A DNA stretch of 64,000 nucleotides from Bradyrhizobium sp. CCBAU 53421. GTDB taxonomy: Bacteria > Pseudomonadota > Alphaproteobacteria > Rhizobiales > Xanthobacteraceae. The stretch is taken from the NCBI RefSeq assembly GCF_015291625.1, contig NZ_CP030047.1, positions 930,001 through 994,000 of the forward strand, in the 5' to 3' direction. A model generated the notes under the pieces. That model worked only from the letters and a program-made list of their open reading frames with translations, searched no databases and was not told the origin of the DNA. Positions 8,315 through 16,076 of this stretch are shown here, one piece after another. The position numbers and the translations under genes are program-made. Every line of letters begins with the position of its first letter. Position 1 is the first letter of the stretch.

Positions 8315-9164
8315 GGCCGATCGACATTCATTGCATCCAGATCATTGCGGCTGCGAGATGGATGAAGCCAGTAAAGTTGTCAGATCGCCTGTCATAACGG
8401 GTTGCCAAGCGTCGGAAGTGTTTGAGCTGGCAAAAGCAGCGCTCGATGCGGTTGCGCTGTTTGTAGGCGTCGGCGTCGTGCGGAATGATGATCTTGCGGG
8501 TGCGGTTTGACGGGATCACCGCCGTTGCGCCGATTTCCGCGATGATCGCACGCAAGGCGTTGCTGTCATAGGCCTTGTCGGCGAGCACGGCATCGCCGCT
8601 CTGGCCGTGGAGCAGTGCGGGCGCCTGGGTGATGTCATTAACTTGCCCAGCCGTGACGATGAAGCGGAGCGGACGGCCGAGCGCATCAGCCAGCATGTGG
8701 ATCTTGGTGGTCAGTCCGCCTCGGGAACGCCCCAGCGCCTGATCTTTGGCCCCCCTTTTCCGCTCGTCGCCTGCTGGTGGGCGCGAACGATGGTGCTGTC
8801 GATCATCAGATACTGGTTGTCGCGATCGGCGGTCAGAGCAGCGAACACGCGCTCCCAGACGCCGGCATGGCACCAGCGGCTGAAGCGCTGATGCACCGTT
8901 TTCCACTTGCCGTACCGTTCCGGCAGGTCGCTCCAGTGTGCGCCCGATCGCAAGACCCACAAACATCCGTTGACGAACAGTCGATTGTCCGCAGCCGTCC
9001 GTCCCGGGTCGCCGGCTTTCCCCGGCAGCAGTGGCGCAACCCTCGCCCATTGCGCCTCCGTCAGCTCATATCGTTTCGCCGCCACCATCTGCTCCGTGTC
9101 TCGAATCACGGAACTCTATGAATCAGCGATCAAACCGCTTGGGAATCCTGAATGTCGATCGGTC
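8315..9164 (-). mobile_element. IS5-family insertion sequence (IS427-like group), 850 bp
   Basis: The element is bounded by 16-base terminal inverted repeats (8315-8330, and 9149-9164) that match in 15 of 16 positions. It is flanked by CTAG on both sides (8311-8314 and 9165-9168), consistent with the CTAG/TA target duplication of this group. It carries a single transposase in two overlapping frames. Both ends and both frames look intact, so it may be active or a recent arrival. Confidence 0.9.
8328..9109 (-). CDS. IS5-family transposase (two frames, programmed -1 frameshift)
   Basis: The first frame covers 9109-8711 (an ATG at 9088 is an alternative start to the GTG at 9109). It holds the DUF4096-type N-terminal domain (LTEAQWARVAPLLPG) and the first catalytic Asp (YLMIDSTIVRAHQ). 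The second frame ends at 8328 and holds the second Asp (AVLADKAYDSN) and the Glu (NRIERCFCQLKHFRR) of the DDE triad. They meet at a slippery A4G6 run at about 8751-8760, where a -1 slip joins the frames. This is the standard expression mode for the group, so I treat it as one gene, not a broken one. The stop codon lies inside the terminal repeat. Confidence 0.85.
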
Positions 9165-9269
9165 CTAGAGCATGATCCGGAAAAGTGTGAAGCGGTTTTC
9201 CGAAAAGATCACGCTCAAACAAGCAGCGAAAGCGCGATGATGATTCAACCCAATCTCATCGCGCTTTAG
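9165..9269 (+). repeat. two-hairpin repeat abutting a stop codon (copy B1)
   Basis: It begins CTAGAGCATGATCCGG and ends GCGCTTTAG, about 105 bases. Hairpin 1 pairs AGCATGATC-CGGAAAA with TTTTCCG and GATCACGCT. Hairpin 2 pairs AAAGCGCGATGA with TCATCGCGCTTT. Before the IS5 insertion it followed the oxygenase stop codon directly. It is nearly identical to the copy at 17399-17502. Confidence 0.85.
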
Positions 9270-9297
9270 TCCGCTGAAACGACGGCGGTTGCTGCTT

Positions 9298-9349
9298 GGC
9301 AGCAAGCCGCGCCGGGATCGCGAGATCGTGACGTCCCGGCGTGGCTGCC
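9298..9349. repeat. long imperfect hairpin before the PHA-synthase-like gene
   Basis: GGCAGC plus CGCCGGGA pair with TCCCGGCG plus GCTGCC across a 16-base loop. It lies about 50 bases before the next gene, where it could act on transcription or translation. Its role is unknown. Confidence 0.45.
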
Positions 9350-9397
9350 GCTCCAGCCGATTTGGCGTAGACTGATTCAACCTGAATTTGTCGGTTC

Positions 9398-10615
9398 TTG
9401 ATCAGGGTGAAGGTTTTGGCCCGCGTTGGCCAGACTATCCCGGTAGCGATCAATCGGTGTACGAGCTTGCCCGACAAGACGGATCCATCGGATCGAAGTG
9501 CGAGCACCTGGGCGCAGGACGCTTGGCTATGGCCGTTTGAAGCCGCGCGATTGGCGCTGGACATCTACTCGCAGTGGTACCCCAATCGTGCGCCCGAGCC
9601 GACAGATTCGTCGGGCGAAGTGGCGGCGCTGGCCTGGACGACGGCCCATTCGGTCGCGCTTCAACTGCCGTCGATGCGCCTGCTGGATTTTTCGCGAGCG
9701 CTCGAAGGCCCGCCGCTGCTGGTCTGCGCGCCCTATGCGCTGCATCGCGCGCAGATCGCGGATATTGCACCCGGCCACAGCCTGATGGAGGCGTTGCAGA
9801 AGGCAGGCGTTGCGCGTCTCTATCTCACGGATTGGCGCTCGGCGGCGCCGGAGATGCGATACTTCTCGATCGACACCTATCTGTCCGACCTCAACGTGGC
9901 CGTCGACACGATCGGGCCGCCCGTCGACCTTGCCGGTCTCTGTCAGGGCGGCTGGCTGTCGTTGCTCTATGCGGCGCGCTTTCCCGGCAAGGTACGGCGG
10001 CTCGTTCTCGCCGGCAGCCCGGTCGATGTTTCGGCGCCGTCGGACCTTTCCAGGATGGTCGCCTCGCTGCCGCAGCAAGGCTTCGAGGCGATGGTGCGGC
10101 AGGGAGACGGGATCGTCAGCGGCAAGCACATGCTGCAGCTCTGGAGCATTCCGTTCAGCTTGCCCGACGTGGAAGCGGCGCTGCAGCGCCGGCTCGACGG
10201 CAAGTCGGAGGATGCACGGGTGCTGCTCGACCGTTTCACGCACTGGGACAGCGATCCGCTTGATCTGCCCGGTACCTACTACCTCGAAGTGACCGACTGG
10301 ATCTTTCGCCAGAACCGGATTGCAGCCGGACACTTCGTCGCGCTTGGCCGTAAAATCGATCTTGCTGCGGTGACGCTGCCGGTCTTTCTGCTTGCTGCGG
10401 AGAACGACATCGTCGTTCCGCCCGACCAGGCGTTTGCGACGATGCGGCTGTTGGGCACGCGGCCCGCGTGGCTGCAACGAGAGACCGAGCCGTGCAGTCA
10501 CCTCGGCCTGTTCATGGGCCGCAGGGCTCTGGCCGGTTCGTGGCGCCGGATTGCCCGCTGGCTTCAGTCCGATCTCGGCGAGACCGCGAGCGAGCGATCG
10601 CGGATCAGCGCGTGA
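9398..10615 (+). CDS. PHA synthase-like alpha/beta hydrolase
   Basis: This 405-residue protein has the alpha/beta hydrolase fold. The nucleophile elbow is GLCQG with Cys182, the Cys lipase box typical of poly(3-hydroxyalkanoate) synthases. The other likely triad members are Asp337 (AENDIVVPPDQ) and His368 (CSHLGLFMG). It is longer than class III PhaC and shorter than class I, and no PhaE, phasin or depolymerase gene is nearby. Activity as a synthase, depolymerase or other acyl hydrolase is therefore open. The start is uncertain: TTG 9398 and GTG 9407 are both possible and neither has a clear ribosome site; the conserved part begins near residue 40. Confidence 0.75.
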   Translation: MIRVKVLARVGQTIPVAINRCTSLPDKTDPSDRSASTWAQDAWLWPFEAARLALDIYSQWYPNRAPEPTDSSGEVAALAWTTAHSVALQLPSMRLLDFSRALEGPPLLVCAPYALHRAQIADIAPGHSLMEALQKAGVARLYLTDWRSAAPEMRYFSIDTYLSDLNVAVDTIGPPVDLAGLCQGGWLSLLYAARFPGKVRRLVLAGSPVDVSAPSDLSRMVASLPQQGFEAMVRQGDGIVSGKHMLQLWSIPFSLPDVEAALQRRLDGKSEDARVLLDRFTHWDSDPLDLPGTYYLEVTDWIFRQNRIAAGHFVALGRKIDLAAVTLPVFLLAAENDIVVPPDQAFATMRLLGTRPAWLQRETEPCSHLGLFMGRRALAGSWRRIARWLQSDLGETASERSRISA

Positions 10616-10628
10616 GTGAAAAATGAGA

Positions 10629-10662
10629 ATGCCCCGAACTGCAATTTTGCAATCCGGGGCAT
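10629..10662. terminator. bidirectional terminator hairpin
   Basis: ATGCCCCG pairs with CGGGGCAT around an inner TGCAATTTTGCA dyad. It lies between two convergent genes (PHA-synthase-like and RidA) and can end both transcripts. It lacks a long U run. Confidence 0.6.
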
Positions 10663-10693
10663 CCGACATCGATCGCGACAGCGTGCCGCGCGC

Positions 10694-11044
10694 TTACTTG
10701 GCCGCGACGACCATGATCTCGACATTGTACTGCGGCGCCGCGAGCTTGGCCTCGACGGTGGCGCGGGCCGGGGTGTTACCCTCCGAGACCCACGAGTCCC
10801 ACGCCGCGTTCATCTCCGGGAACGTCTTCATGTCGGTGATGTAGATCGTCGCGCTGAGCAGCTTCGACTTGTCGGTGCCGGCCTTGGCGAGGTGGCCGTC
10901 GATGATCGACAGGATGTCCTTGGTCTGGTCGGTGACGCTGCCGCCGGCGGCCTTGCCGGCGACGACGCCGGCGAGATAGACGGTGTTGCCGTGCACGACG
11001 GCCTGGCTCATGCGCGGGCCGGTTTCGAAACGCTGAATGCTCAT
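10694..11044 (-). CDS. RidA family protein (YjgF/YER057c/UK114)
   Basis: This 116-residue protein is of RidA family length. It shows the family layout (NTVYLAGVVAG, TKDILSIIDGHLAKAG, ATIYITDMKTFPEMN, and a C-terminal PARATVEAKLA with the conserved Arg). RidA enzymes hydrolyse reactive enamines and imines made by PLP enzymes. This copy has the Rid2-7 look, so the substrate may differ. The start at ATG 11044 follows GTGGAGACCCAA. It lies downstream of the CDGSH-globin fusion, with 121 bases between them. Confidence 0.88.
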   Translation of the reverse strand: MSIQRFETGPRMSQAVVHGNTVYLAGVVAGKAAGGSVTDQTKDILSIIDGHLAKAGTDKSKLLSATIYITDMKTFPEMNAAWDSWVSEGNTPARATVEAKLAAPQYNVEIMVVAAK

Positions 11045-11165
11045 TTGGGTCTCCACTTGACTGGCGGAAACTCTCTAGCCTGCCAGCGCGTCCGCCGCCA
11101 CTGCGCAATTTGCAGCGCTGTTCACGGAAATCACTCGAAATTGCTCCGAGGTCGCCTCGGCGCAA

Positions 11166-12605
11166 TCAGGCTGGCGGATTCAGACCGTTCGTCCAGCGCG
11201 CGAACAGCGCCACCTGCGCGGCCGGCCAGGCGCCATCGCACGGCATGGTCCCGGCTTCCAGGCGGGCCAGGATCTGCCGACTGTGCCTGGCAACGTCTTC
11301 TTCCTTCCAGAGATCGAAGGCGAACAGCATCGAGCTGCGATCCATCGGCCGGAACAGCGGCCGGATGTGCCGCTCGAATTGCACCGCCTCGTCCGGACCG
11401 GGCAGCGCGTTCGCGACGGGCGCATCGCCTGCGCTGGCGGGCGGCCGCGCGGCGGGGGTTGCGTTGCAGACCCACCACCAGCGCGGCACCGGCATGTTCG
11501 GCGGCGGCTTCGCGCCGGCGCCGGAATTCTCCACCGCGATCCGCGAGCCCCATTCGATATAGGCGACGAAGGCGGCGCGGAATTCCGGATCGGACGGCAG
11601 CCCGGCATCGTCGGCGCTCTGCACCATGTAGGTGGCCCACAGCGCGCGCTGCTCCGGCCTGATCTCCTTGCCGATGTGCTGCGACACCATCCGTCGATAG
11701 CCGCCATAGCGTTCGGTGTAGAAGCGCGGGCCGCCGAACACCTCGCTGAGCCAGGCCGCCACCCGTTCGGGATGGTCCGGCGACATCTCCGCGAACAGCG
11801 GGCCGAGCAGCGGATCTTCCGGCACGTAGCGGCTGTAGAAGATGCGTGTCATGTCGAGCAGCGCCGGATAGCCGCCGGCCCACTCGAACAGCGTCGGCTC
11901 GCGCAAGGGATCGGGGACCGGATCGTGAAACCCCACGTTCCAGTGCATGCCGCTGCAGAACGGCTTGTTCAGCGACGCACCGCAGCGGCACAGGCTGGCA
12001 TGTTCCTGCGACGCACCTGCATTGCGCGCGATCGGCGTGCCATCCTCGTCGACGAGCTCGACATCACCGGTGACGCGATAGGGACCGTCCTTCGACACTT
12101 CGATCTGCGGCGGCCGGCTGACGTCGGACAGGTTGACGTCACGCGCGGGGCCGATGCCGATGCCGAGCGCGCCCGATGGACATCGGCGCACCGCATTGAT
12201 GAGGTCGTCGAGGCGTGCGCCGCTCGGCGCGACGAAAGGTTCCTCGCCGAGATGAAACACCGAGCTGAGCCGGTCGGTGCAGAAGCCGGAATGCGCGCAG
12301 GTGCCGCGATTGTCGAACACATGGGCCTGCTGCCCGGCATAGACGTCGAGCTTGTCGGGCACGCGTCGCGGATCCCTCGTGTCGGTGAAGCCGCGCGCGA
12401 CATGGCTGTCGTCGCAGAACGGTTTGGTCTGCGACTGCCCGCAGCGGCAGAGCCGCACTGGCGCCTCGGCTATGATCGGCGCACCGAGGTGATCGACGAT
12501 CGGAATGCCGGGTTCGGGTTCGTAGGGCCCGTTGCGCCTGACGATGATGCGCTTGCGCAGCTGTTGCCTGTCGCTTGGACCTTGGGCGGAACTGTCTTCT
12601 GTCAT
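11166..12605 (-). CDS. CDGSH / Fer4_19 / CDGSH / truncated hemoglobin fusion protein
   Basis: This 479-residue protein joins several redox modules. CDGSH finger 1 has Cys53, Cys55, Cys64 and His68 (CRCGQSQTKPFCDDSH). A divergent 4Fe-4S mono-cluster domain follows, with Cys103, His105, Cys109 and Cys132 (CAHSGFC, CPSGAL). CDGSH finger 2 has Cys196, Cys198, Cys207 and His211 (CRCGASLNKPFCSGMH). A truncated globin spans about 225-345 with likely proximal His290 (MVSQHIGKEI). A C-terminal segment (about 390-479) has LFRPMDRSSMLFAFDLW and MPCDGAW. The start ATG at 12605 is preferred to a TTG at 12614. It is divergent from an HxlR regulator. The role is unknown; gas sensing, NO handling or cluster redox chemistry are possible. 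Confidence 0.88.
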   Translation of the reverse strand: MTEDSSAQGPSDRQQLRKRIIVRRNGPYEPEPGIPIVDHLGAPIIAEAPVRLCRCGQSQTKPFCDDSHVARGFTDTRDPRRVPDKLDVYAGQQAHVFDNRGTCAHSGFCTDRLSSVFHLGEEPFVAPSGARLDDLINAVRRCPSGALGIGIGPARDVNLSDVSRPPQIEVSKDGPYRVTGDVELVDEDGTPIARNAGASQEHASLCRCGASLNKPFCSGMHWNVGFHDPVPDPLREPTLFEWAGGYPALLDMTRIFYSRYVPEDPLLGPLFAEMSPDHPERVAAWLSEVFGGPRFYTERYGGYRRMVSQHIGKEIRPEQRALWATYMVQSADDAGLPSDPEFRAAFVAYIEWGSRIAVENSGAGAKPPPNMPVPRWWWVCNATPAARPPASAGDAPVANALPGPDEAVQFERHIRPLFRPMDRSSMLFAFDLWKEEDVARHSRQILARLEAGTMPCDGAWPAAQVALFARWTNGLNPPA

Positions 12606-12710
12606 GCCTTGCAATGATCCCTGAGCTCGCCCAACCCTTGCGAAGCGTGCTTAGATGGATCGACGGCGGCTCTCAACGAACCAGATGGAAAGTGCCGCGG
12701 GAGAGTTGCG

Positions 12711-13058
12711 ATGATCCGCAAGACCAAGCGCAAATATGGTTGCCCGGTCGAGTTCTCTATCGATCAGCTCAGCGGCAAATGGAAGACCGTGATCCTGAGC
12801 CGGCTGAAGGTCCGACCGATGCGCTATGGCGAACTGCGCCATGACATCCCGCAGCTCAGCGACAAAGTGCTGACCGAGCGGCTGCGCGATCTCTGCAATT
12901 CGGGTTTCGTCAGGCAGGAGCGCGGCGGCGGCTCCTCGCGCTATTGCCTGACCAAACGCGGCGAGATGCTGAAGCCGATGCTGCAGGCGCTCTACGATTG
13001 GGGCGAGGCCAACGCCGACACGTTCGGCGTCCGCTTCCTCGGCGCGGAGGCGGATTAG
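12711..13058 (+). CDS. HxlR family winged-helix regulator
   Basis: This 115-residue protein matches the HxlR/MarR-like DUF24 family. It has the conserved opening Cys at residue 11 (YGCPVEFSIDQLSGKWK), the ELRHDIPQLSDKVLTERLRDL recognition region and a wing RQERGGGSSRYCLTKRG. Many HxlR proteins sense oxidants or aldehydes through that N-terminal Cys. It is transcribed away from the iron-sulfur/globin fusion across a 105-base interval, so it probably controls that gene (inference). Confidence 0.9.
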   Translation: MIRKTKRKYGCPVEFSIDQLSGKWKTVILSRLKVRPMRYGELRHDIPQLSDKVLTERLRDLCNSGFVRQERGGGSSRYCLTKRGEMLKPMLQALYDWGEANADTFGVRFLGAEAD

Positions 13059-13253
13059 AGCGCGGGCTCATAACGCGCGGCCAGCCATAGCCGGATAGGG
13101 GAAGTCCCCAGTTGGACGCTCACGAAGCGGACATCAGCCAGCCGACAATCTCTGCTGAAACCGTCGTGATCCGACTCGGACATGGAGGACCTATGCAATC
13201 CTCATCATCGGTTGGTAGAATTGCGCTGCGTGTTCCTTTTGGAAGGGATGCAC

Positions 13254-14015
13254 ATGAAACGGCTTCTCCTATCGATTGCTGCATTGCTCGGGATGTCCGG
13301 GGCGGTATTCGGGCAGACATCGCCTGTCTCGGAGATCGCGCCCGGCGGAAAGCTGCGGGTCGGCATGATTGCCATCACCGTACTCGGAGGCGTGGCCGAA
13401 CCCGTCGCGGGTTTCGTCGGACAGAAGTTGGGTGCTGCCGTTGAACCGGTGATGTACCCGAACCCGGAAGCCTATCTACAAAGCTTCGCCAAGGCTGAAT
13501 GGGACATCGCCATAGGGCCAGGCGTCCTTGCTCCGATCGACAAGGCGGATTCAACGGCGAACCTTTGGGCCATAAGTCTCGTCTACGTCGCCGCGCCGGG
13601 AACAGAGTTTCCCGATATCGCCTCCGTGGACAAGGCCGGGGTAAGGATTGGCACCATCCGTGGCGCTCCCTCCGACCGCGTGCTGACGCGGGAGATTAAG
13701 GCCGCCGAGATCGTCCGTATCCCTCTGAGCCCGACCATCGCGGCTGACGCAGCCGACTTGCTGCGCTCCGGCAAAGCGGACGTCTTTGGCGCAGACTCCG
13801 GCGTCGGGTATCCTGCCGCCGAGGCCCTGACCGGCGCCAAGGTCGTGCCGGGCACCTTTGGGACGGTTCTCGTAGCGGCCGCATTGCCGAAAGGCCGCTC
13901 TCCCGCGGCGCAGGCTCTGCTCGCGACGCTTGTCGAAGAAGCAAGACAGACCGGCGTGGTGCAGAAAGCGATCGACGCGAAGGGCCTCAAAGGTGTGAAC
14001 GTCGTCTCGAAATAG
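13254..14015 (+). CDS. periplasmic solute-binding protein (SBP_bac_3-like)
   Basis: This 253-residue protein has a signal peptide (MKRLLLSIAALLGMSGAVFG, cleavage near residue 20). The start ATG at 13254 follows GGAAGGGATGCAC. The mature part follows the periplasmic binding protein type 2 fold: GGKLRVGMIA at the start, WDIAIGPGVLAP, and a second lobe RIGTIRGAPSDRVLTREI. No permease or ATPase gene is adjacent, so it is either an orphan binding protein or a sensor partner. Ligand unknown. Confidence 0.78.
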   Translation: MKRLLLSIAALLGMSGAVFGQTSPVSEIAPGGKLRVGMIAITVLGGVAEPVAGFVGQKLGAAVEPVMYPNPEAYLQSFAKAEWDIAIGPGVLAPIDKADSTANLWAISLVYVAAPGTEFPDIASVDKAGVRIGTIRGAPSDRVLTREIKAAEIVRIPLSPTIAADAADLLRSGKADVFGADSGVGYPAAEALTGAKVVPGTFGTVLVAAALPKGRSPAAQALLATLVEEARQTGVVQKAIDAKGLKGVNVVSK

Positions 14016-14220
14016 CCGGACACGACGAAGACCCAGGTCAAGCTCGCTCTTGGGCCCTTGGCCGACGTTTGCCCAGAATGCTGCAATGCCCGCTGCCGGG
14101 GAGGGAAGCCGACCAGGGTCAAACGGGGCGTCGTGGTCGGCTCTTGACCCGCGACGGACTTGACACAAGCTGGTGTCGAGAGCCTTGTTCCCCGATGGTA
14201 AAACCTGCTTGTTGAACGCC

Positions 14221-15327
14221 ATGGGCACCGTTCGCAACGTCGAGGGCGATTTTCCCCAAGGTGGGGGCGAAGCTGCCGCACTCATTAGGTCTCTTGACTG
14301 GTCTGCCACCAGCTTGGGGCCAATCGCGGACTGGCCTGCGCACCTCAAGAGCGCCGTTAGCCTTATGCTGCCGGCCAAAGCACAGATAGTGCTGTTCTGG
14401 GGGCCGGAGTTTGTGGCGCTATACAATGACGCCTATGCACCGACGATAGGTCAGAAGCATCCAACGGCTCTTGGACGACCTGCACGCGAGAATTGGGCCG
14501 AGCTGTGGGATGATTTAGAACCGCTACTCACGCGCGTCCTCGATACCGGCGAAACAGTCTTCGCCAAGGACCGCCCCTTTTATATCGAGCGCCACGGTTA
14601 CCCCGAGACTGTTTACTTCGACATTTCCTATTCTCCGGTACAGGACGAATTTGGTGAAATTGACGGTGTTCTTTGCATCGTCAGTGAGACGACCGAGCGT
14701 GTAGTTGCGCAGGAGCGCCAACGATTGCTCGCGCGGGAAGCCAACCACCGCGTGAAGAACATGTTCGCCGTCTTCCACGGCATCATAAATCTGAGTGCTC
14801 GATCGGCGCGAACGCCGCAGGAAATGGCTCAATCGCTACGAGGCCGCCTGAACGCTCTCATGCAGGCCAAGGATCTCATTCGTCCCGGGATTATGGGTAC
14901 AGAGGCGCATAGCGAGCGAACCACGGTGGGAGACGTTGTGCGAACGGTGTTGCGGCCGTACGAAGATGATGCGTCTCGCGAACGCATCGTTTTGAGAGGA
15001 CCTAATGTGCCCGTGGGTGCGATGGCCGTGACAAGTCTCGCTCTCGCCCTGCATGAAACAACGACGAATGCGGCCAAATACGGCGCGCTATCGGAGCCGA
15101 CTGGTTCGGTCAGCATCACATGGGAGACGCATGGTGGGGATTTCCATCTTGAATGGGAGGAGACAGGCGGCCCCGTGATTGTCGCCCCACCGTCAGCTAA
15201 AGGCTTTGGTAGCGTGCTTGCAGAGCGCAGCATTGCTGATCAACTCGGCGGCAAGGTTGAGCATGATTGGCTGCCGAGCGGGCTCAGGTTGAGGGTTTCG
15301 GTTCCTTTGGATCGCCTTGCAGTCTGA
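14221..15327 (+). CDS. HWE-family sensor histidine kinase
   Basis: This kinase has 368 residues from ATG 14221 (a GTG at 14173 would add 16; neither has a good ribosome site). The N-terminal 150 residues form a PAS-type sensor (IVLFWGPEFVALYNDAYAP, YFDISYSPVQDEFGEIDGVLCIVSETTER). The H box is EANHRVKNMFAVF with His176. The catalytic part has LALALHETTTNAAKYGAL and ends with GFGSVLAERSIADQLGG, typical of HWE kinases in rhizobia. There is no membrane segment and no receiver domain, and no response regulator is adjacent, so this is an orphan cytoplasmic kinase. Light, redox or general-stress input are options. Confidence 0.88.
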   Translation: MGTVRNVEGDFPQGGGEAAALIRSLDWSATSLGPIADWPAHLKSAVSLMLPAKAQIVLFWGPEFVALYNDAYAPTIGQKHPTALGRPARENWAELWDDLEPLLTRVLDTGETVFAKDRPFYIERHGYPETVYFDISYSPVQDEFGEIDGVLCIVSETTERVVAQERQRLLAREANHRVKNMFAVFHGIINLSARSARTPQEMAQSLRGRLNALMQAKDLIRPGIMGTEAHSERTTVGDVVRTVLRPYEDDASRERIVLRGPNVPVGAMAVTSLALALHETTTNAAKYGALSEPTGSVSITWETHGGDFHLEWEETGGPVIVAPPSAKGFGSVLAERSIADQLGGKVEHDWLPSGLRLRVSVPLDRLAV

Positions 15328-15345
15328 GGCTGTGCCCGGCCGGTC

Positions 15346-15828
15346 TTAGCGTTCGCGCTCCCAGGTGAGGGTTCCGACCACTTTCTTGCCGGGATAAACG
15401 GCACTGGCTTGTTCGGCCGTTCGAATGGTCAGCTTGTCGCCCTGCAAGTTGAAAAATCTCACCTGGTCCTGCCCGGTCAAAAGCTCATTCCAGGATATAT
15501 CGACCCTGGTCGTGAACTTGTCGTCCTCGATGGTGAATGGGCCGGTGTAAGCCATCAGCGTCTTGAGGAGAGCTGCTGACTCTGCATCGTTTGCCGCCGG
15601 CTTGCGATTTGCCGCCGCGATGACGAATGCCGCGTACCCGTCCGGCGTGATGAGCGCCCTGCCTTTCGGATTGCGACCAAACGGTTCGGTGACGTCTCCA
15701 CCGATGATCTGAATGGTCCACGAAGTCAGCTTCCAACTGCCGGCCAATTGCCTCGCGGTGTCCTGCGCGAAAGCCAATCCAGGCGCAAAATAGCAATACA
15801 TGACAACAGCGAGGGCGAAGAAGCGCAT
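15346..15828 (-). CDS. lipocalin-like secreted protein
   Basis: This 160-residue protein has a signal peptide (MRFFALAVVMYCYFAPGLAFA). The start ATG at 15828 follows GGAGGACAGCAT. The mature part opens with RQLAGSWKLTSWTIQ, the G-x-W signature of the lipocalin-like (Lipocalin_5) domain, and has the matching KGRALITPDGYAAFVIAA strand. It is transcribed away from a second lipocalin-like gene at 16077. Ligand and role unknown. Confidence 0.78.
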   Translation of the reverse strand: MRFFALAVVMYCYFAPGLAFAQDTARQLAGSWKLTSWTIQIIGGDVTEPFGRNPKGRALITPDGYAAFVIAAANRKPAANDAESAALLKTLMAYTGPFTIEDDKFTTRVDISWNELLTGQDQVRFFNLQGDKLTIRTAEQASAVYPGKKVVGTLTWERER

Positions 15829-16076
15829 ATGCTGTCCTCCTATGAAGGAACAGACTTCGAGCATGGCCATACTAACGACGGGGAATGAAACCTGCGAGCC
15901 CTGCGACGACTGCCTCCTGGCCCGCCACGCCACGTTCTTCGGGCCGCGGAGTGGCAGCAGGTTCGATATTGGCCCCGGTGCGGACTTGGCGGCCTTTATC
16001 TTACCCGTCTCGCCCGCGCATGGTATCGTCCGGGCTGCTCGGCTGATGCTATCGATCCTCCCTTTGGAATAGACCA

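Noticed and set aside
8328..9109. Transposase as a broken gene
   Set aside because: The frame change occurs at the A4G6 slippery site and both parts hold the expected catalytic residues, so programmed frameshifting explains it.
13059..13253. Open frame from 13112 to 13444 overlapping the binding-protein gene
   Set aside because: It conflicts with the signal peptide and clear ribosome site at 13254, and has no domain.
14016..14220. Riboswitch or small RNA before the HWE kinase
   Set aside because: A short GGTCAA/TTGACC dyad is present but there is no convincing conserved aptamer shape.
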